Source of the DNA: Cellvibrio sp. KY-GH-1
Lineage (GTDB): Bacteria; Pseudomonadota; Gammaproteobacteria; Pseudomonadales; Cellvibrionaceae
Assembly: GCF_008806975.1 (NCBI RefSeq)
Contig: NZ_CP031728.1
Coordinates: 1,984,001 to 2,048,000 of the forward strand
Direction of reading: 5' to 3'
DNA length: 64,000 bases
Positions 35,881 through 45,489 of this stretch are shown piece after piece (position 1 is the first letter of the stretch; the number at the start of each line of letters is the position of its first letter). The notes below the pieces were generated by a model. That model ran no database searches. It was not told the origin of the DNA and saw nothing but the letters and a program-made list of their open reading frames with translations. The position numbers were made by a program, and so were the translations under genes.

Positions 35881-38043
35881 CTAGATAAAATATAAAGGCG
35901 ACTCAGATAACACCCAGTGCTCGGTCACATTACCGTCACGGTCCACCACTTGATCAAAAGCAAACTCAGGAAGACTGACAGTGGATTCACCATGAACCCA
36001 CGCCATTCGAATAATCTTTCCGTTACGCTCAAACTCAAATAAGTAAAGTGAACTCTGAGTTGGCCATTTTCGGATGAACACGGCTTCACCCAACGTAGCA
36101 AGAAGCATTTTTAATGCCACAAACGCCGGGCGCTGCCTGAACTCATGCACATCATCAACCAAGCCATACCCAAACGCCGACAACCGCCACCAAAACACTT
36201 GATCAACGTGGCCCGAGCACAGGGTAATTATGTAAAAGCGAACCAAATAATTTGCGTACTCATCTTCTGTTTCACCCGGGCGCAAACGCCGCCATTTAGG
36301 GGTCACATAAGGACAAGTCACGGGTGACCATTCACCGGTATCTTTTAGCGGCCAATTTACTTCCGAAATAATTACCTGATTTTCGGTGTGCTCAGAAGTT
36401 TCAGCAACCGCCCGCAACAACGCGCTCTTCTCCAGGGTGGAAAAATAACCTTGCTTATTTTCAGGCGCGCCTCGCCTATCAACATAAAGCAAGTGCGATA
36501 GCGCAGAAAATTTTGCGCCCTTCGGTACTGCTGACAATGCGGTTAACAGCGGCATGTATTCAAAATCGATGCACGCAGGTCCAATCCATTTCACTTGCGG
36601 AAAACGCCTTTGCAATGCAAACGCAGGCTCCAACAAGGTTGAAAACTCACGGTCGCTCCAAACTCCCCATTTCACGCGATTCATCGCATGAGTAATCTCT
36701 ATCTGCTCAACTTTATCGGCGATTGCGGAGACAACTAACTCCAGAAAGCTACTCCATTCCGCAGGGTTGGTTACCGCGCGACGGTCCTGCAAAATGGCCG
36801 CTGTAATAGCCACTCCTCGCTGATGCAAGTAATTAACCACACCAATTCCGCGCTGCCAATCGACTGGGGTTTCGTGATGACAAAAACGTATCAGAACTGG
36901 TGGATTACCTAAGGATTCCAACAACGATAACTCTGCATCTATGTATGCTGGATGAGGATGGAGTGCGACACCGATACGCCCGTGCATTTTAATTTGCTGC
37001 TGATAACTACTTGCCAACAATTTTCGATAATGGCGATAAATCCGCGGCAACAATCCGATAGCGCGCAAAAACATACGCAACAAATAACCAATCTGCCGCT
37101 GCTGACGCTTTTCACGCGCGTCCAAGGCAATCATTGGTTGTGCCGATTTCTCGTCCCACAACCAAATATCTTTTAATAGCGGATAAACGGGACGCTGGCT
37201 CGCATTCTTTTTATTGCGCAGGTAACGTAGTGGCCGGCGAAATTTACGGGAGGCGCGATGTCGTTCATACCTTACGCGATACTTTTGCTCATACTTATCA
37301 AGTTCAACAGAGGTGTCTTCGTGATGGGAGTAAATGAGTTTGAAAATTTTTAGATAGGCGCCGGGTAAAATCATACGCGAGATATCAAACGCACGCTCAG
37401 CCGCTGAGACTCCAGATGGCGAAATTTTACCCCGGTTCAAATCGATAAATTGAGGCTGCCCCCAAGTTCCATCTTCACGCGTTGGCAATAAAATATTTTG
37501 ATTGCCCATATCACCGTGCATGAACCCTGCATCATGCATTGCCCTTACGGCGGGAGCCACTAATTGCATCAACTCTAACATCGGGGCATTATCGCGACGA
37601 TCATGCAAAATTTCTGACAATAAATCGCGCAGGCAGGGTGCCGCTTCAAACAAACAAAGATAATAGCTTTCCAATAAACGCCCATCTTTCCACTTGTCCA
37701 ACCAGGCGATGGGGGCCGGGGTCCCTATGCCGTTTGACTGCAAATAGCTGGCAGCAACGAACGACCGCTCTGCTTTAGAACCATGGCGTTGATCGTACCA
37801 ATCTTTAAATAATCCCTGCCGCTTAAAAATCTTTAAGGCGACGACTTGTCCTCCGACCTCAACAGGCAGAGTCAACTTGACTACATAGTCAGGACCATAC
37901 GAAAGCCGCTCGGTCGTAACCTCCTTGAGTCTATCGGACACATTCTCCAGCCATGCGGTCATCGCTGGCGTATCAAAATCTGGATGCACGGCACCACTGA
38001 AGTGACCTAGATCTTTCTTCACAGTATTTGTTTGAGCAGACAC
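35881..38043 (-). CDS. Fusion: LPS-type kinase with C-terminal glycosidase-like domain
   Basis: 720 aa. The N-terminal part (about 50-230) is a WaaP/InaA-like kinase: invariant Lys71 in VALKIF, catalytic loop HGDMGNQN (His176, Asp178, Asn181 or 183), and the Mg-binding segment FIDLNRG with Asp201 in the place of DFG. A basic linker (250-350) leads to a C-terminal region (355-720) that alternates strands and helices like a TIM barrel, with a late VIISEVNWP (Glu561), a position like the nucleophile of clan-A glycoside hydrolases. No second Glu is clear at the usual acid/base place (THAMNR, 451-456). No signal peptide, so a periplasmic hydrolase is doubtful. Phosphate transfer to LPS core sugar is expected of the kinase. 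Confidence 0.72.
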   Translation of the reverse strand: MSAQTNTVKKDLGHFSGAVHPDFDTPAMTAWLENVSDRLKEVTTERLSYGPDYVVKLTLPVEVGGQVVALKIFKRQGLFKDWYDQRHGSKAERSFVAASYLQSNGIGTPAPIAWLDKWKDGRLLESYYLCLFEAAPCLRDLLSEILHDRRDNAPMLELMQLVAPAVRAMHDAGFMHGDMGNQNILLPTREDGTWGQPQFIDLNRGKISPSGVSAAERAFDISRMILPGAYLKIFKLIYSHHEDTSVELDKYEQKYRVRYERHRASRKFRRPLRYLRNKKNASQRPVYPLLKDIWLWDEKSAQPMIALDAREKRQQRQIGYLLRMFLRAIGLLPRIYRHYRKLLASSYQQQIKMHGRIGVALHPHPAYIDAELSLLESLGNPPVLIRFCHHETPVDWQRGIGVVNYLHQRGVAITAAILQDRRAVTNPAEWSSFLELVVSAIADKVEQIEITHAMNRVKWGVWSDREFSTLLEPAFALQRRFPQVKWIGPACIDFEYMPLLTALSAVPKGAKFSALSHLLYVDRRGAPENKQGYFSTLEKSALLRAVAETSEHTENQVIISEVNWPLKDTGEWSPVTCPYVTPKWRRLRPGETEDEYANYLVRFYIITLCSGHVDQVFWWRLSAFGYGLVDDVHEFRQRPAFVALKMLLATLGEAVFIRKWPTQSSLYLFEFERNGKIIRMAWVHGESTVSLPEFAFDQVVDRDGNVTEHWVLSESPLYFI

Positions 38044-38410
38044 TAAAATTACCCGAATTTATCGCGCGCGAGGAAGTAGACCCTGGAGTTAAGGATCAGG
38101 GATTAGAAATACAGCACTACCTGAAAAGGCCCGCTATTGTAACAGCCCCCAAAAAAATCAGGCACAGTCTGAAACAATTTAAAACACCGCCATGTAAACC
38201 CAGCTGCGGAGCACGCAATTTAAACAACCAGACGCAACCAAGAGTTGAAATATTCCTGATTTTACCCACAACCCAGCACACAAAAACCCTATAATGGCGA
38301 TCCGTTTTTAGCCCGTTGACTAACTATCAATGCACATGACGCGAGTTAATTGGCCGCTCCAATAACTGACGCAAAGAGCAACTCAACCTCAACACAGATA
38401 CACCACAATC
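38044..38410. other. 367-nt gap between divergent glycan genes
   Basis: No gene. It must hold promoters for the kinase fusion (leftward) and the LTA-synthase-like gene (rightward). A TATAAT at 38290-38295 could be the -10 of the latter; I see no matching -35. Confidence 0.4.
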
Positions 38411-40384
38411 ATGATCCAAAATAACTTTTTCAGTGTCCTTTTTACAGGCCCGCTTCGCTTTTTGCTCCGAATGTTTGGACTAAGCCTGTTAATTCTGACC
38501 TTGAGCAGACTGCTATTGGTCGCGTGGCAATGGGACAGAATTGCGCCAACGGGCGAATGGCTGAATATGATCATTCAAGGCGTGCGCGCTGATTTGATCA
38601 TCGTCGGTTTTTGGGTGTTGATCCCGGTCCTACTAATGCCGTTGTGGCGACCCAATCAATGGCAAAAATCCTGGGGAATATTTACCTACTGGTGGTCTGT
38701 TACTGGCGTGGCTCTGTTTATTTTTATGGAGCTGGCAACACCGGCATTTGTTCAGCAGTACGATATTCGCCCGAACCGCTTATTTATAGAATATTTAAAA
38801 TACCCCAAAGAAGTGTTTTCTACCTTGTGGAACGGCTTTCGCGGCCCCTTCTTGGGCGGCATATTTTTAACGGTAGCTTTAACGTTAATTTCGGCCAAGT
38901 TAATTAGAGGTAAAAGCGCCGGGCCCTATCAAATTTCCTATGTGCGAATGTTGCTGGTGTGGCCGCTAATTGTGCTGGCATTAATTATGGCCATTCGCTC
39001 CACCACTCAACATCGCCCCGCGAATCCCGCAATGTTTGCCATTACGGGCGATGCATTAGTTAACTCGCTCGTAATCAGCTCCAGCTACTCGGTCGCCTTT
39101 GCGATTTACGGTATGAAACACGAAGCTAAATCCAGCGAAATGTATGGCAAGATGCCCGAGCAAGAGGTTATCAACGCGAATCTCGATTGGCCTTGGCTGA
39201 AAAATTATCAATTTATCAATCCCAAACTTCCCACGCTCCACCAGCAAACCGCTGCAGTCACGCGTCAAAAACCATTGAATTTGGTGATAGTACTGGAAGA
39301 GAGTCTTGGCGCGACTTTTGTGGAGAGCCTTGGCGGTGTACCCGTAACGCCAGAGCTGGAAAAATTAAAAGAGCAAGGCTGGTGGTTTGAACAATTGTAC
39401 GCAACCGGTACTCGTTCGGTACGCGGAATCGAAGCCGTAGTAGCGGGATTTATGCCCACACCGGCGCAAAGTACAGTGAAGCTATCCCTCTCCCAAAAGA
39501 ATTTTTTCACCATCGCGGATATTTTGCAAAGCCAAGGATTTCACACCGAGTTTATCTACGGCGGCGAAGCTCACTTTGACAATATGCGCGGCTTTTTTAC
39601 CGGCAACGGTTTTGAACAAATTATCGATTTTAACGATATAAAAAATCCGCAATTCGTCGGTAGCTGGGGCGCCAGCGATGAAGATCTATTCAATCACGCC
39701 CATGAACATTTGCAGGAGTTGAGCAAAAGAAATCAACCGTTCTTCAGCTTGATTTTCAGTTCATCCAACCATGCGCCCTTTGAATTTCCCGATGGCCGAA
39801 TTGAGCTACATGAGCAGCCAAAACAAGTGGTTAATAATGCGGTGAAGTACGCGGACTACGCGCTGGGAGAGTTTTTCAAAAAAGCGCAAGCGAGTGACTA
39901 TTGGGACAACACACTGTTTTTAATCGTGGCTGATCACGATAACCGCGTGTACGGCAATGTGTTGGTACCGGTCAATAAATTCCATATTCCGGGCTTAATT
40001 CTTGGCGCTAATATTCAACCTGAGCGAGTAAAAACCCTCGCCAGCCAAATCGACCTGGCCCCTACCCTGTTGTCTTTAATGGGCGTTTCTGGCCAGCACC
40101 CAATGCTGGGACGCGATCTTGCAGCCGATCGCCAGAGCCCTGGCCGCGCATTAATCCAGTTTGAAGATTATTTCGCGCTAATGACTCAGGACACTGACGT
40201 GGACTATCGGCTAACTATTCTCAAGCCAGATGAAACTGCTGTGGCAGCCACCTATCACCCTGCAACCAAAACAGTAAACCTGCTGAGCGATCCAGTTGAA
40301 AAAACTGATCAGCAACGAGCTTTGGCGCATGTACTTATGCCGTCAATTCTTTATCGCAAACGATTGTACCAAAGGTCAGATTAA
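38411..40384 (+). CDS. LTA synthase family membrane sulfatase-fold protein
   Basis: 657 aa. Five transmembrane helices (about 15-200) are followed by a large periplasmic alkaline-phosphatase-superfamily domain. The catalytic Thr334 is in ATGTRSVRGIEA, with ILEES-like (VIVLEESLGATF) and VADHDNRVYG metal ligands. The family includes LtaS and enzymes that transfer phosphoglycerol or phosphoethanolamine. In this setting it could add a phospho-group to a periplasmic glycan. Full length, with no frameshift. Confidence 0.88.
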   Translation: MIQNNFFSVLFTGPLRFLLRMFGLSLLILTLSRLLLVAWQWDRIAPTGEWLNMIIQGVRADLIIVGFWVLIPVLLMPLWRPNQWQKSWGIFTYWWSVTGVALFIFMELATPAFVQQYDIRPNRLFIEYLKYPKEVFSTLWNGFRGPFLGGIFLTVALTLISAKLIRGKSAGPYQISYVRMLLVWPLIVLALIMAIRSTTQHRPANPAMFAITGDALVNSLVISSSYSVAFAIYGMKHEAKSSEMYGKMPEQEVINANLDWPWLKNYQFINPKLPTLHQQTAAVTRQKPLNLVIVLEESLGATFVESLGGVPVTPELEKLKEQGWWFEQLYATGTRSVRGIEAVVAGFMPTPAQSTVKLSLSQKNFFTIADILQSQGFHTEFIYGGEAHFDNMRGFFTGNGFEQIIDFNDIKNPQFVGSWGASDEDLFNHAHEHLQELSKRNQPFFSLIFSSSNHAPFEFPDGRIELHEQPKQVVNNAVKYADYALGEFFKKAQASDYWDNTLFLIVADHDNRVYGNVLVPVNKFHIPGLILGANIQPERVKTLASQIDLAPTLLSLMGVSGQHPMLGRDLAADRQSPGRALIQFEDYFALMTQDTDVDYRLTILKPDETAVAATYHPATKTVNLLSDPVEKTDQQRALAHVLMPSILYRKRLYQRSD

Positions 40385-40393
40385 TCGAGAGAC

Positions 40394-41428
40394 TCAGGGA
40401 CGAGTCTCTTCATTTTTCAAAAACTGTTCAAGAGTTCCAATATTTTTATCCAGCCATGACAAAATAAAAGCTTTTTTTACCTTCGATGACGCCTCCAAAC
40501 TCTGAACACACAAAAACAGTTTATCGAGATCATTCACGGCAGAAGTCAACTTTTGTCGTATTCTAATCAACGACTGCTGACCCGGCTTCAATTGAACGTT
40601 GCGCACTTTCGGGTCAATCCTCGCAGTACCCGCCGAAATTTCGAGATGACAAGCTAATGCTTCAACTACGAATTGATTAGACGACCTTAATTTTGGTTCA
40701 ATATTGTTATGAAGCACGTCTGGATTTGCAGTAAAAAATGACTGAAAGCTAGAACGCCGCCATGCATGTGGCACGTGAGGCAATCGAAAATACTTCCGAT
40801 TAAAACCAACAATTCGCGCAGACAGCTCTTGCCTGACTCTGTGCCCAGGTCGAATGTTAGCGTTGGATGCGCCCGTGCCCAACACTCGCTTAATTAACCG
40901 AAACAACCAGCGGTGAGGCAGGTAGTCACTCATCCAGTGCCATTTCCCACGTATTAATACATCCCCAGCGACAAAAAAATTCTCGGGCACTACCGGTTTA
41001 ATGAGAATAAAATCATCGTTAAAAAAAATAAACTGTTCGGTGAGATCGGGAATTCTCCAGAGCATCGTTAGAATAGAACTGCTATTGAATGTAGGAAGGA
41101 ATTGCTCGTAGCCAGCAAAGATTTCCCGGTGATCAATTATTTTTACTTTATTTTCAAAGCGAGTACCCTGCAACTTCCTCATCAAATCAGGAACCTGTTG
41201 ATCAGTTACAATAAAAATGGTTCTGATCCAGGGAGCAAACTTAAGAATAGAGGTAACACAATACTCCACCTCTCCTGCATCATGAAAACGAGTTGAACTG
41301 GCTGAACCCGTACGCTTTTTACCTACACTTGCGAGGTAATGATCTAATTTTGCGGCATGAAAAGGATCCGCCCCATCTACCCAGGTTATCACTGCATCAA
41401 TAGCCTGATTAAAACTGCTGCTTGTCAT
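40394..41428 (-). CDS. Stealth family phosphotransferase, copy 2
   Basis: 344 aa with the same four regions as the gene at 34796-35845: CR1 IDAVITWVDGADP, CR2 RFHDAGEVEYCVTSILKFAP and IFIVTDQQVPDLM, CR3 VPHAWRRSSFQSFFTANPDV, CR4 near residue 300. Roughly half of the conserved segments are identical between the two, which suggests old duplication with divergence of sugar or acceptor. It converges with the LTA-synthase-like gene at a gap of only 9 nt. Confidence 0.9.
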   Translation of the reverse strand: MTSSSFNQAIDAVITWVDGADPFHAAKLDHYLASVGKKRTGSASSTRFHDAGEVEYCVTSILKFAPWIRTIFIVTDQQVPDLMRKLQGTRFENKVKIIDHREIFAGYEQFLPTFNSSSILTMLWRIPDLTEQFIFFNDDFILIKPVVPENFFVAGDVLIRGKWHWMSDYLPHRWLFRLIKRVLGTGASNANIRPGHRVRQELSARIVGFNRKYFRLPHVPHAWRRSSFQSFFTANPDVLHNNIEPKLRSSNQFVVEALACHLEISAGTARIDPKVRNVQLKPGQQSLIRIRQKLTSAVNDLDKLFLCVQSLEASSKVKKAFILSWLDKNIGTLEQFLKNEETRP

Positions 41429-41597
41429 CCACTCGATTCCAACCCGTGAAAAATGGTGATCATATTACACCAAGATCGCGAAAATCACCGGTGCAAATGG
41501 CCGCTCAAGCGGGTCAAAAAAGGCTATAATCGCACCCCATTTTTTGTCATTTCCGGCTTGCTTAAGCAGGGCCTTAGTCGAAGAGAGTCACTACGCG

Positions 41598-44456
41598 ATG
41601 GATAAAACCTACCAACCCCATGCTATCGAACGCCAGTGGTACCAAACCTGGGAAGAAAAAGGCTACTTCAAGCCGGCAGGCGGGCAAAACCCCTACTGCA
41701 TTATGATCCCACCACCCAATGTGACTGGTAGCCTGCACATGGGTCATGGTTTTAACAATGCGGTAATGGATGCGTTAATTCGCTATCGCCGCATGTGCGG
41801 TGACGACACTCTGTGGCAAGTGGGAACCGACCACGCCGGTATCGCCACCCAAATGGTGGTGGAGCGCCAACTGGCCGCGCAAAATATCAGCCGCCACGAT
41901 CTGGGCCGCGAGAAATTCCTGGAGAAAGCCTGGGAGTGGAAAGAACAATCCGGTGGCACCATCACCCGCCAAATTCGCCGTCTGGGTTCATCAGTAGACT
42001 GGAGCCGTGAGCGCTTCACCATGGACGACGGCTTGTCGGCGGCAGTACAGGAAGCCTTCGTTCGCCTGTATGACGATGGTTTGATTTATCGCGGTAAGCG
42101 TCTGGTGAACTGGGACCCGAAACTGCACACCGCCATTTCCGACCTGGAAGTAGAAAACCACGATGAGAAAGGCAGCCTGTGGAATCTGCGCTACCCATTG
42201 GCCGATGGAGCCACTACGGCGGAAGGCAAAAATTATCTGGTGGTTGCCACTACTCGCCCCGAAACCATGCTCGGCGATAGCGCTGTCGCAGTTCATCCTG
42301 ACGATGAGCGCTATAAATCCCTGATCGGAAAATTTGTATTACTGCCGCTGGTAAATCGTTTGATACCTATTATTGCCGATGATTATGTAGATCGCGAATT
42401 CGGAACCGGTTGCGTAAAAATCACCCCGGCCCACGACTTCAATGACTATGAAGTTGGCAAACGCCACAACCTGCCGCTCATTAACGTACTGGATAAAAAC
42501 GCGGCGGTATTAGCACAGGCACAAATATTCAATCTCGATGGCGGCATCAACACTCAACTGGATAGCAGTCTGCCCGCGCAATTTGCCGGCATGGATCGCT
42601 ACGAGGCGCGCAAACAAATCGTTGCCGCTTTTGAAGCTAGTGAGTTGCTTGAAAAAATTGATGACCACGGCTTAAAAGTACCGCGCGGTGATCGCTCGGG
42701 CGTGGTGATCGAGCCTTGGTTGACCGATCAATGGTATGTGAGCACCAAGCCTTTGGCAGAGCCTGCCATCGCTGCCGTAGAAGATGGCCGCATCCAGTTC
42801 GTGCCCAAGCAATACGAAAACATGTACTTCTCCTGGATGCGCGATATTCAGGATTGGTGTATCAGTCGCCAGTTGTGGTGGGGCCACCGCATTCCCGCCT
42901 GGTATGACGCGAGTGGTAAAGTTTATGTAGGCCGCAACGAAGCCGAAGTGCGCAGCAAATACAATCTGGGTGCTGATGTCAGCCTGAATCAGGACGAAGA
43001 CGTACTGGATACCTGGTTCAGTTCGGGCCTGTGGACCTTCTCAACGCTGGGCTGGCCGGAACAAACTGAATTCCTGAAAAAATTCCATCCGACTGACGTG
43101 TTGGTCACCGGCTTCGATATTATTTTCTTCTGGGTAGCACGCATGATTATGCTCACTATGCATTTGGTGAAGCATGACGATGGCACCCCGCAAGTTCCAT
43201 TTAAAACTGTGTATGTGCACGGTCTGGTTCGCGATAGCCAAGGCCAGAAGATGTCCAAATCCAAAGGCAACGTGCTCGACCCGCTCGACATAGTTGATGG
43301 CATAGATCTGGAAACCCTGGTGCAAAAACGCACCACCGGACTAATGAATCCAAAAGATGCACAAAAAATCGAAAAGCAAACCCGCAAAGAATTTCCAGAA
43401 GGCATTCAGGCCTACGGCACTGATGCATTGCGCTTCACTTTTTGTTCGCTGGCCTCGACCGGACGCGACATCAAATTTGATATGGGCCGCGTAGAAGGCT
43501 ACAGAAACTTCTGCAACAAAATCTGGAACGCCACTCGCTATGTGTTAATGCAATGCGAAGATAAGGATTGTGGTCAGGATGGCAGCACCGATTTCGAATT
43601 GTCGGTCGCAGATCGCTGGATCATCAGTAAGCTCCAACTTGCAGAGAAGCAAGTTACAGAAGCCTTGGATAGCTACCGGCTTGATCTTGCGGCTCAGGCC
43701 ATTTACGAATTCGTCTGGAACGAATACTGCGATTGGTATCTGGAATTATCCAAGCCAATACTGTTTGATAAATCCGAAGGCAGTGATGCGCGCAAGAAAG
43801 GTACACGTCGCACCTTGATTCGCGTGCTGGAAACCGTATTGCGGTTGATTCACCCGTTAATGCCATTTATTTCCGAAGAGATCTGGCAAAAAATCAAACC
43901 GTTGGCTGGTGTTAGTGGCGAAACCATTATGCATGCAGCCTACCCTATCGCCGATGACAACAAGATAGATCAACAGGCATTAAAAGATGTTGAGTGGTTA
44001 CAAGCGGTGATTCTGGGTGTGCGCAACATTCGCGGTGAAATGAATATCTCGCCCGCCAAAGATCTCAACGTCCTGTTTAAAAATGGCAGCACAGATGATC
44101 AGCAACGCTTGCGAGCCAACCAGCAATTCCTGAAGAAACTGGCATCGCTGGAAAGCGTTACCTGGTTAAATCCGGGAGACGCTGAACCCATGTCTGCAAC
44201 GGCGCTGGTAGGCCAAATGGAAATCCTGGTGCCTATGGCAGGCATAATCGATAAGGACGCTGAAATTGCGCGCCTAACCAAGGAAAGCAACAAACTACAG
44301 CAAGATATTGAGCGCACCGAAGCCAAGTTGGGCAATGCCGCATTTGTCGAAAAAGCACCAGCTGAAGTTGTCGAAAACGAGCGCAAACGCGTGAATGAAA
44401 ATAAGCTTGCTGTAGAAAAATTGCGCGAGCAAATCCAAAAAATTAGCGCACTGTAA
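41598..44456 (+). CDS. valS: Valyl-tRNA synthetase
   Basis: 952-aa class I synthetase that charges tRNA-Val. The HIGH motif is [14 protein letters not shown], the KMSKS motif is QKMSKSKGN, and the connective editing domain lies between. A C-terminal coiled-coil arm (about 890-950) is complete. The ATG at 41598 gives the standard N-terminus [15 protein letters not shown]; the frame is open 18 codons further up but not conserved. Housekeeping. Confidence 0.97.
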   Translation: MDKTYQPHAIERQWYQTWEEKGYFKPAGGQNPYCIMIPPPNVTGSLHMGHGFNNAVMDALIRYRRMCGDDTLWQVGTDHAGIATQMVVERQLAAQNISRHDLGREKFLEKAWEWKEQSGGTITRQIRRLGSSVDWSRERFTMDDGLSAAVQEAFVRLYDDGLIYRGKRLVNWDPKLHTAISDLEVENHDEKGSLWNLRYPLADGATTAEGKNYLVVATTRPETMLGDSAVAVHPDDERYKSLIGKFVLLPLVNRLIPIIADDYVDREFGTGCVKITPAHDFNDYEVGKRHNLPLINVLDKNAAVLAQAQIFNLDGGINTQLDSSLPAQFAGMDRYEARKQIVAAFEASELLEKIDDHGLKVPRGDRSGVVIEPWLTDQWYVSTKPLAEPAIAAVEDGRIQFVPKQYENMYFSWMRDIQDWCISRQLWWGHRIPAWYDASGKVYVGRNEAEVRSKYNLGADVSLNQDEDVLDTWFSSGLWTFSTLGWPEQTEFLKKFHPTDVLVTGFDIIFFWVARMIMLTMHLVKHDDGTPQVPFKTVYVHGLVRDSQGQKMSKSKGNVLDPLDIVDGIDLETLVQKRTTGLMNPKDAQKIEKQTRKEFPEGIQAYGTDALRFTFCSLASTGRDIKFDMGRVEGYRNFCNKIWNATRYVLMQCEDKDCGQDGSTDFELSVADRWIISKLQLAEKQVTEALDSYRLDLAAQAIYEFVWNEYCDWYLELSKPILFDKSEGSDARKKGTRRTLIRVLETVLRLIHPLMPFISEEIWQKIKPLAGVSGETIMHAAYPIADDNKIDQQALKDVEWLQAVILGVRNIRGEMNISPAKDLNVLFKNGSTDDQQRLRANQQFLKKLASLESVTWLNPGDAEPMSATALVGQMEILVPMAGIIDKDAEIARLTKESNKLQQDIERTEAKLGNAAFVEKAPAEVVENERKRVNENKLAVEKLREQIQKISAL

Positions 44457-44472
44457 AATTCATTTTTCACGC

Positions 44473-44516
44473 CCAATAAAAAAAGCCGATGCAAACACAT
44501 CGGCTTTTTTTATTGG
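44473..44516 (+). terminator. valS terminator
   Basis: Arms 44473-44491 and 44498-44516 pair along 19 bp with a 6-nt loop CAAACA, with GCCGATG/CATCGGC at the core and a T-run after it. Follows the valS stop by 16 nt. Confidence 0.88.
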
Positions 44517-44650
44517 ATTTTTTTGACGGGCACTTACATCAATACAGACCATGTTGCTGGATCGCGCTGAACATCGCTACGCTCAGCACCAACTTGCCCA
44601 GCCCATTCGACAAACTTGATAACAAAAAATTGTCCAATTAAAAAACAAAA

Positions 44651-44674
44651 AAGCCCAATCTTTCGATTGAGCTT
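44651..44674 (-). terminator. Terminator of tRNA-Ser
   Basis: AAGCCCAATC (44651-44660), loop TTTC, GATTGAGCTT (44665-44674), with one G-U pair. On the minus strand it is followed by a T-run. It ends the tRNA-Ser transcript 16 nt after the CCA. Confidence 0.75.
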
Positions 44675-44689
44675 TTTGCTTGAATTCAA

Positions 44690-44780
44690 TGGCGGAGAAG
44701 GGGGGAGTCGAACCCCCGATACCCTTTTGAGGTATGCTCCCTTAGCAGGGGAGTGCCTTCGGCCACTCGGCCACTTCTCC
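44690..44780 (-). tRNA. tRNA-Ser(GCT)
   Basis: 91 nt including encoded CCA. Anticodon loop CTGCTAA gives anticodon GCT (reads AGC/AGU). It has the long variable arm typical of tRNA-Ser, TTCGACTCC in the T arm and a fully paired GGAGAAG/CTTCTCC acceptor stem. Same strand as csrA, in the order known from Pseudomonas. Confidence 0.96.
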
Positions 44781-45006
44781 ACATCTACTGGAGCAAAGCA
44801 GGCTCCGCTTCAGCAGGTGCGGCATAATACCATAATTCACTAAAAATCAAAGTCTTGAATATAAAATTACAGAATAATAATTCACAAATTTTTAGCTTCC
44901 GCGTAATTTGCAATCAAGGAGAGGAAATTATCGACAGACTGCTACACGAATATACAACTTGATTTTGAGTAAGCAAAATATCAATAAGCGGGAAACCCAA
45001 AAACGC

Positions 45007-45042
45007 CTACGCGGCGGATGAATAAATCATACCGCCGCGTAG
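45007..45042 (-). terminator. csrA terminator
   Basis: CTACGCGGCGG (45007-45017) and CCGCCGCGTAG (45032-45042), 11-bp perfect arms, with GCGTTTTTGGG after it on the minus strand. It lies 36 nt after the csrA stop. Confidence 0.78.
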
Positions 45043-45077
45043 TTGAAAAGCCTGAACAACAAAGCAATTAATTAAAA

Positions 45078-45269
45078 TTAACTGTCCTGCTCTTCCTGAT
45101 TTTGCTTTTCACGTTGAATACGCTGATAAATCTCTTCGCGATGCACAGCGATATCTTTAGGAGCATTAACACCAATACGAACCTGGTTGCCTTTTACCCC
45201 TAATACGGTAACGGTTACTTCGTCACCAACCATCAAAGTTTCGCCAATACGGCGAGTCAAAATTAACAT
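45078..45269 (-). CDS. csrA: Carbon storage regulator CsrA/RsmA
   Basis: 63-aa RNA-binding protein that binds GGA in mRNA leaders and controls translation of carbon, motility and biofilm genes. [20 protein letters not shown] and [18 protein letters not shown] are the conserved core. GGAG lies 8 nt upstream of the ATG. Downstream of lysC on the same strand, as in many gammaproteobacteria. Confidence 0.97.
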   Translation of the reverse strand: MLILTRRIGETLMVGDEVTVTVLGVKGNQVRIGVNAPKDIAVHREEIYQRIQREKQNQEEQDS

Positions 45270-45489
45270 CTTTAATCTCCTTCACTCATCCTGTAAGAGT
45301 ACGACTTAGACACCCCTTGCCACCATCGACCCCCGAATACCCCCTGTCGCGTCCTGACAACCGAATGCCTTGGCATAAGTATCGTCTACTTTTCGCGAAA
45401 GGGAAGAAACCCCCAACATTTTTCTACCTGTTTTTGAACCAGGCAGCAATGCAACTCAAACACCTTAACTAAACCGCCTTTAAGAAAGC

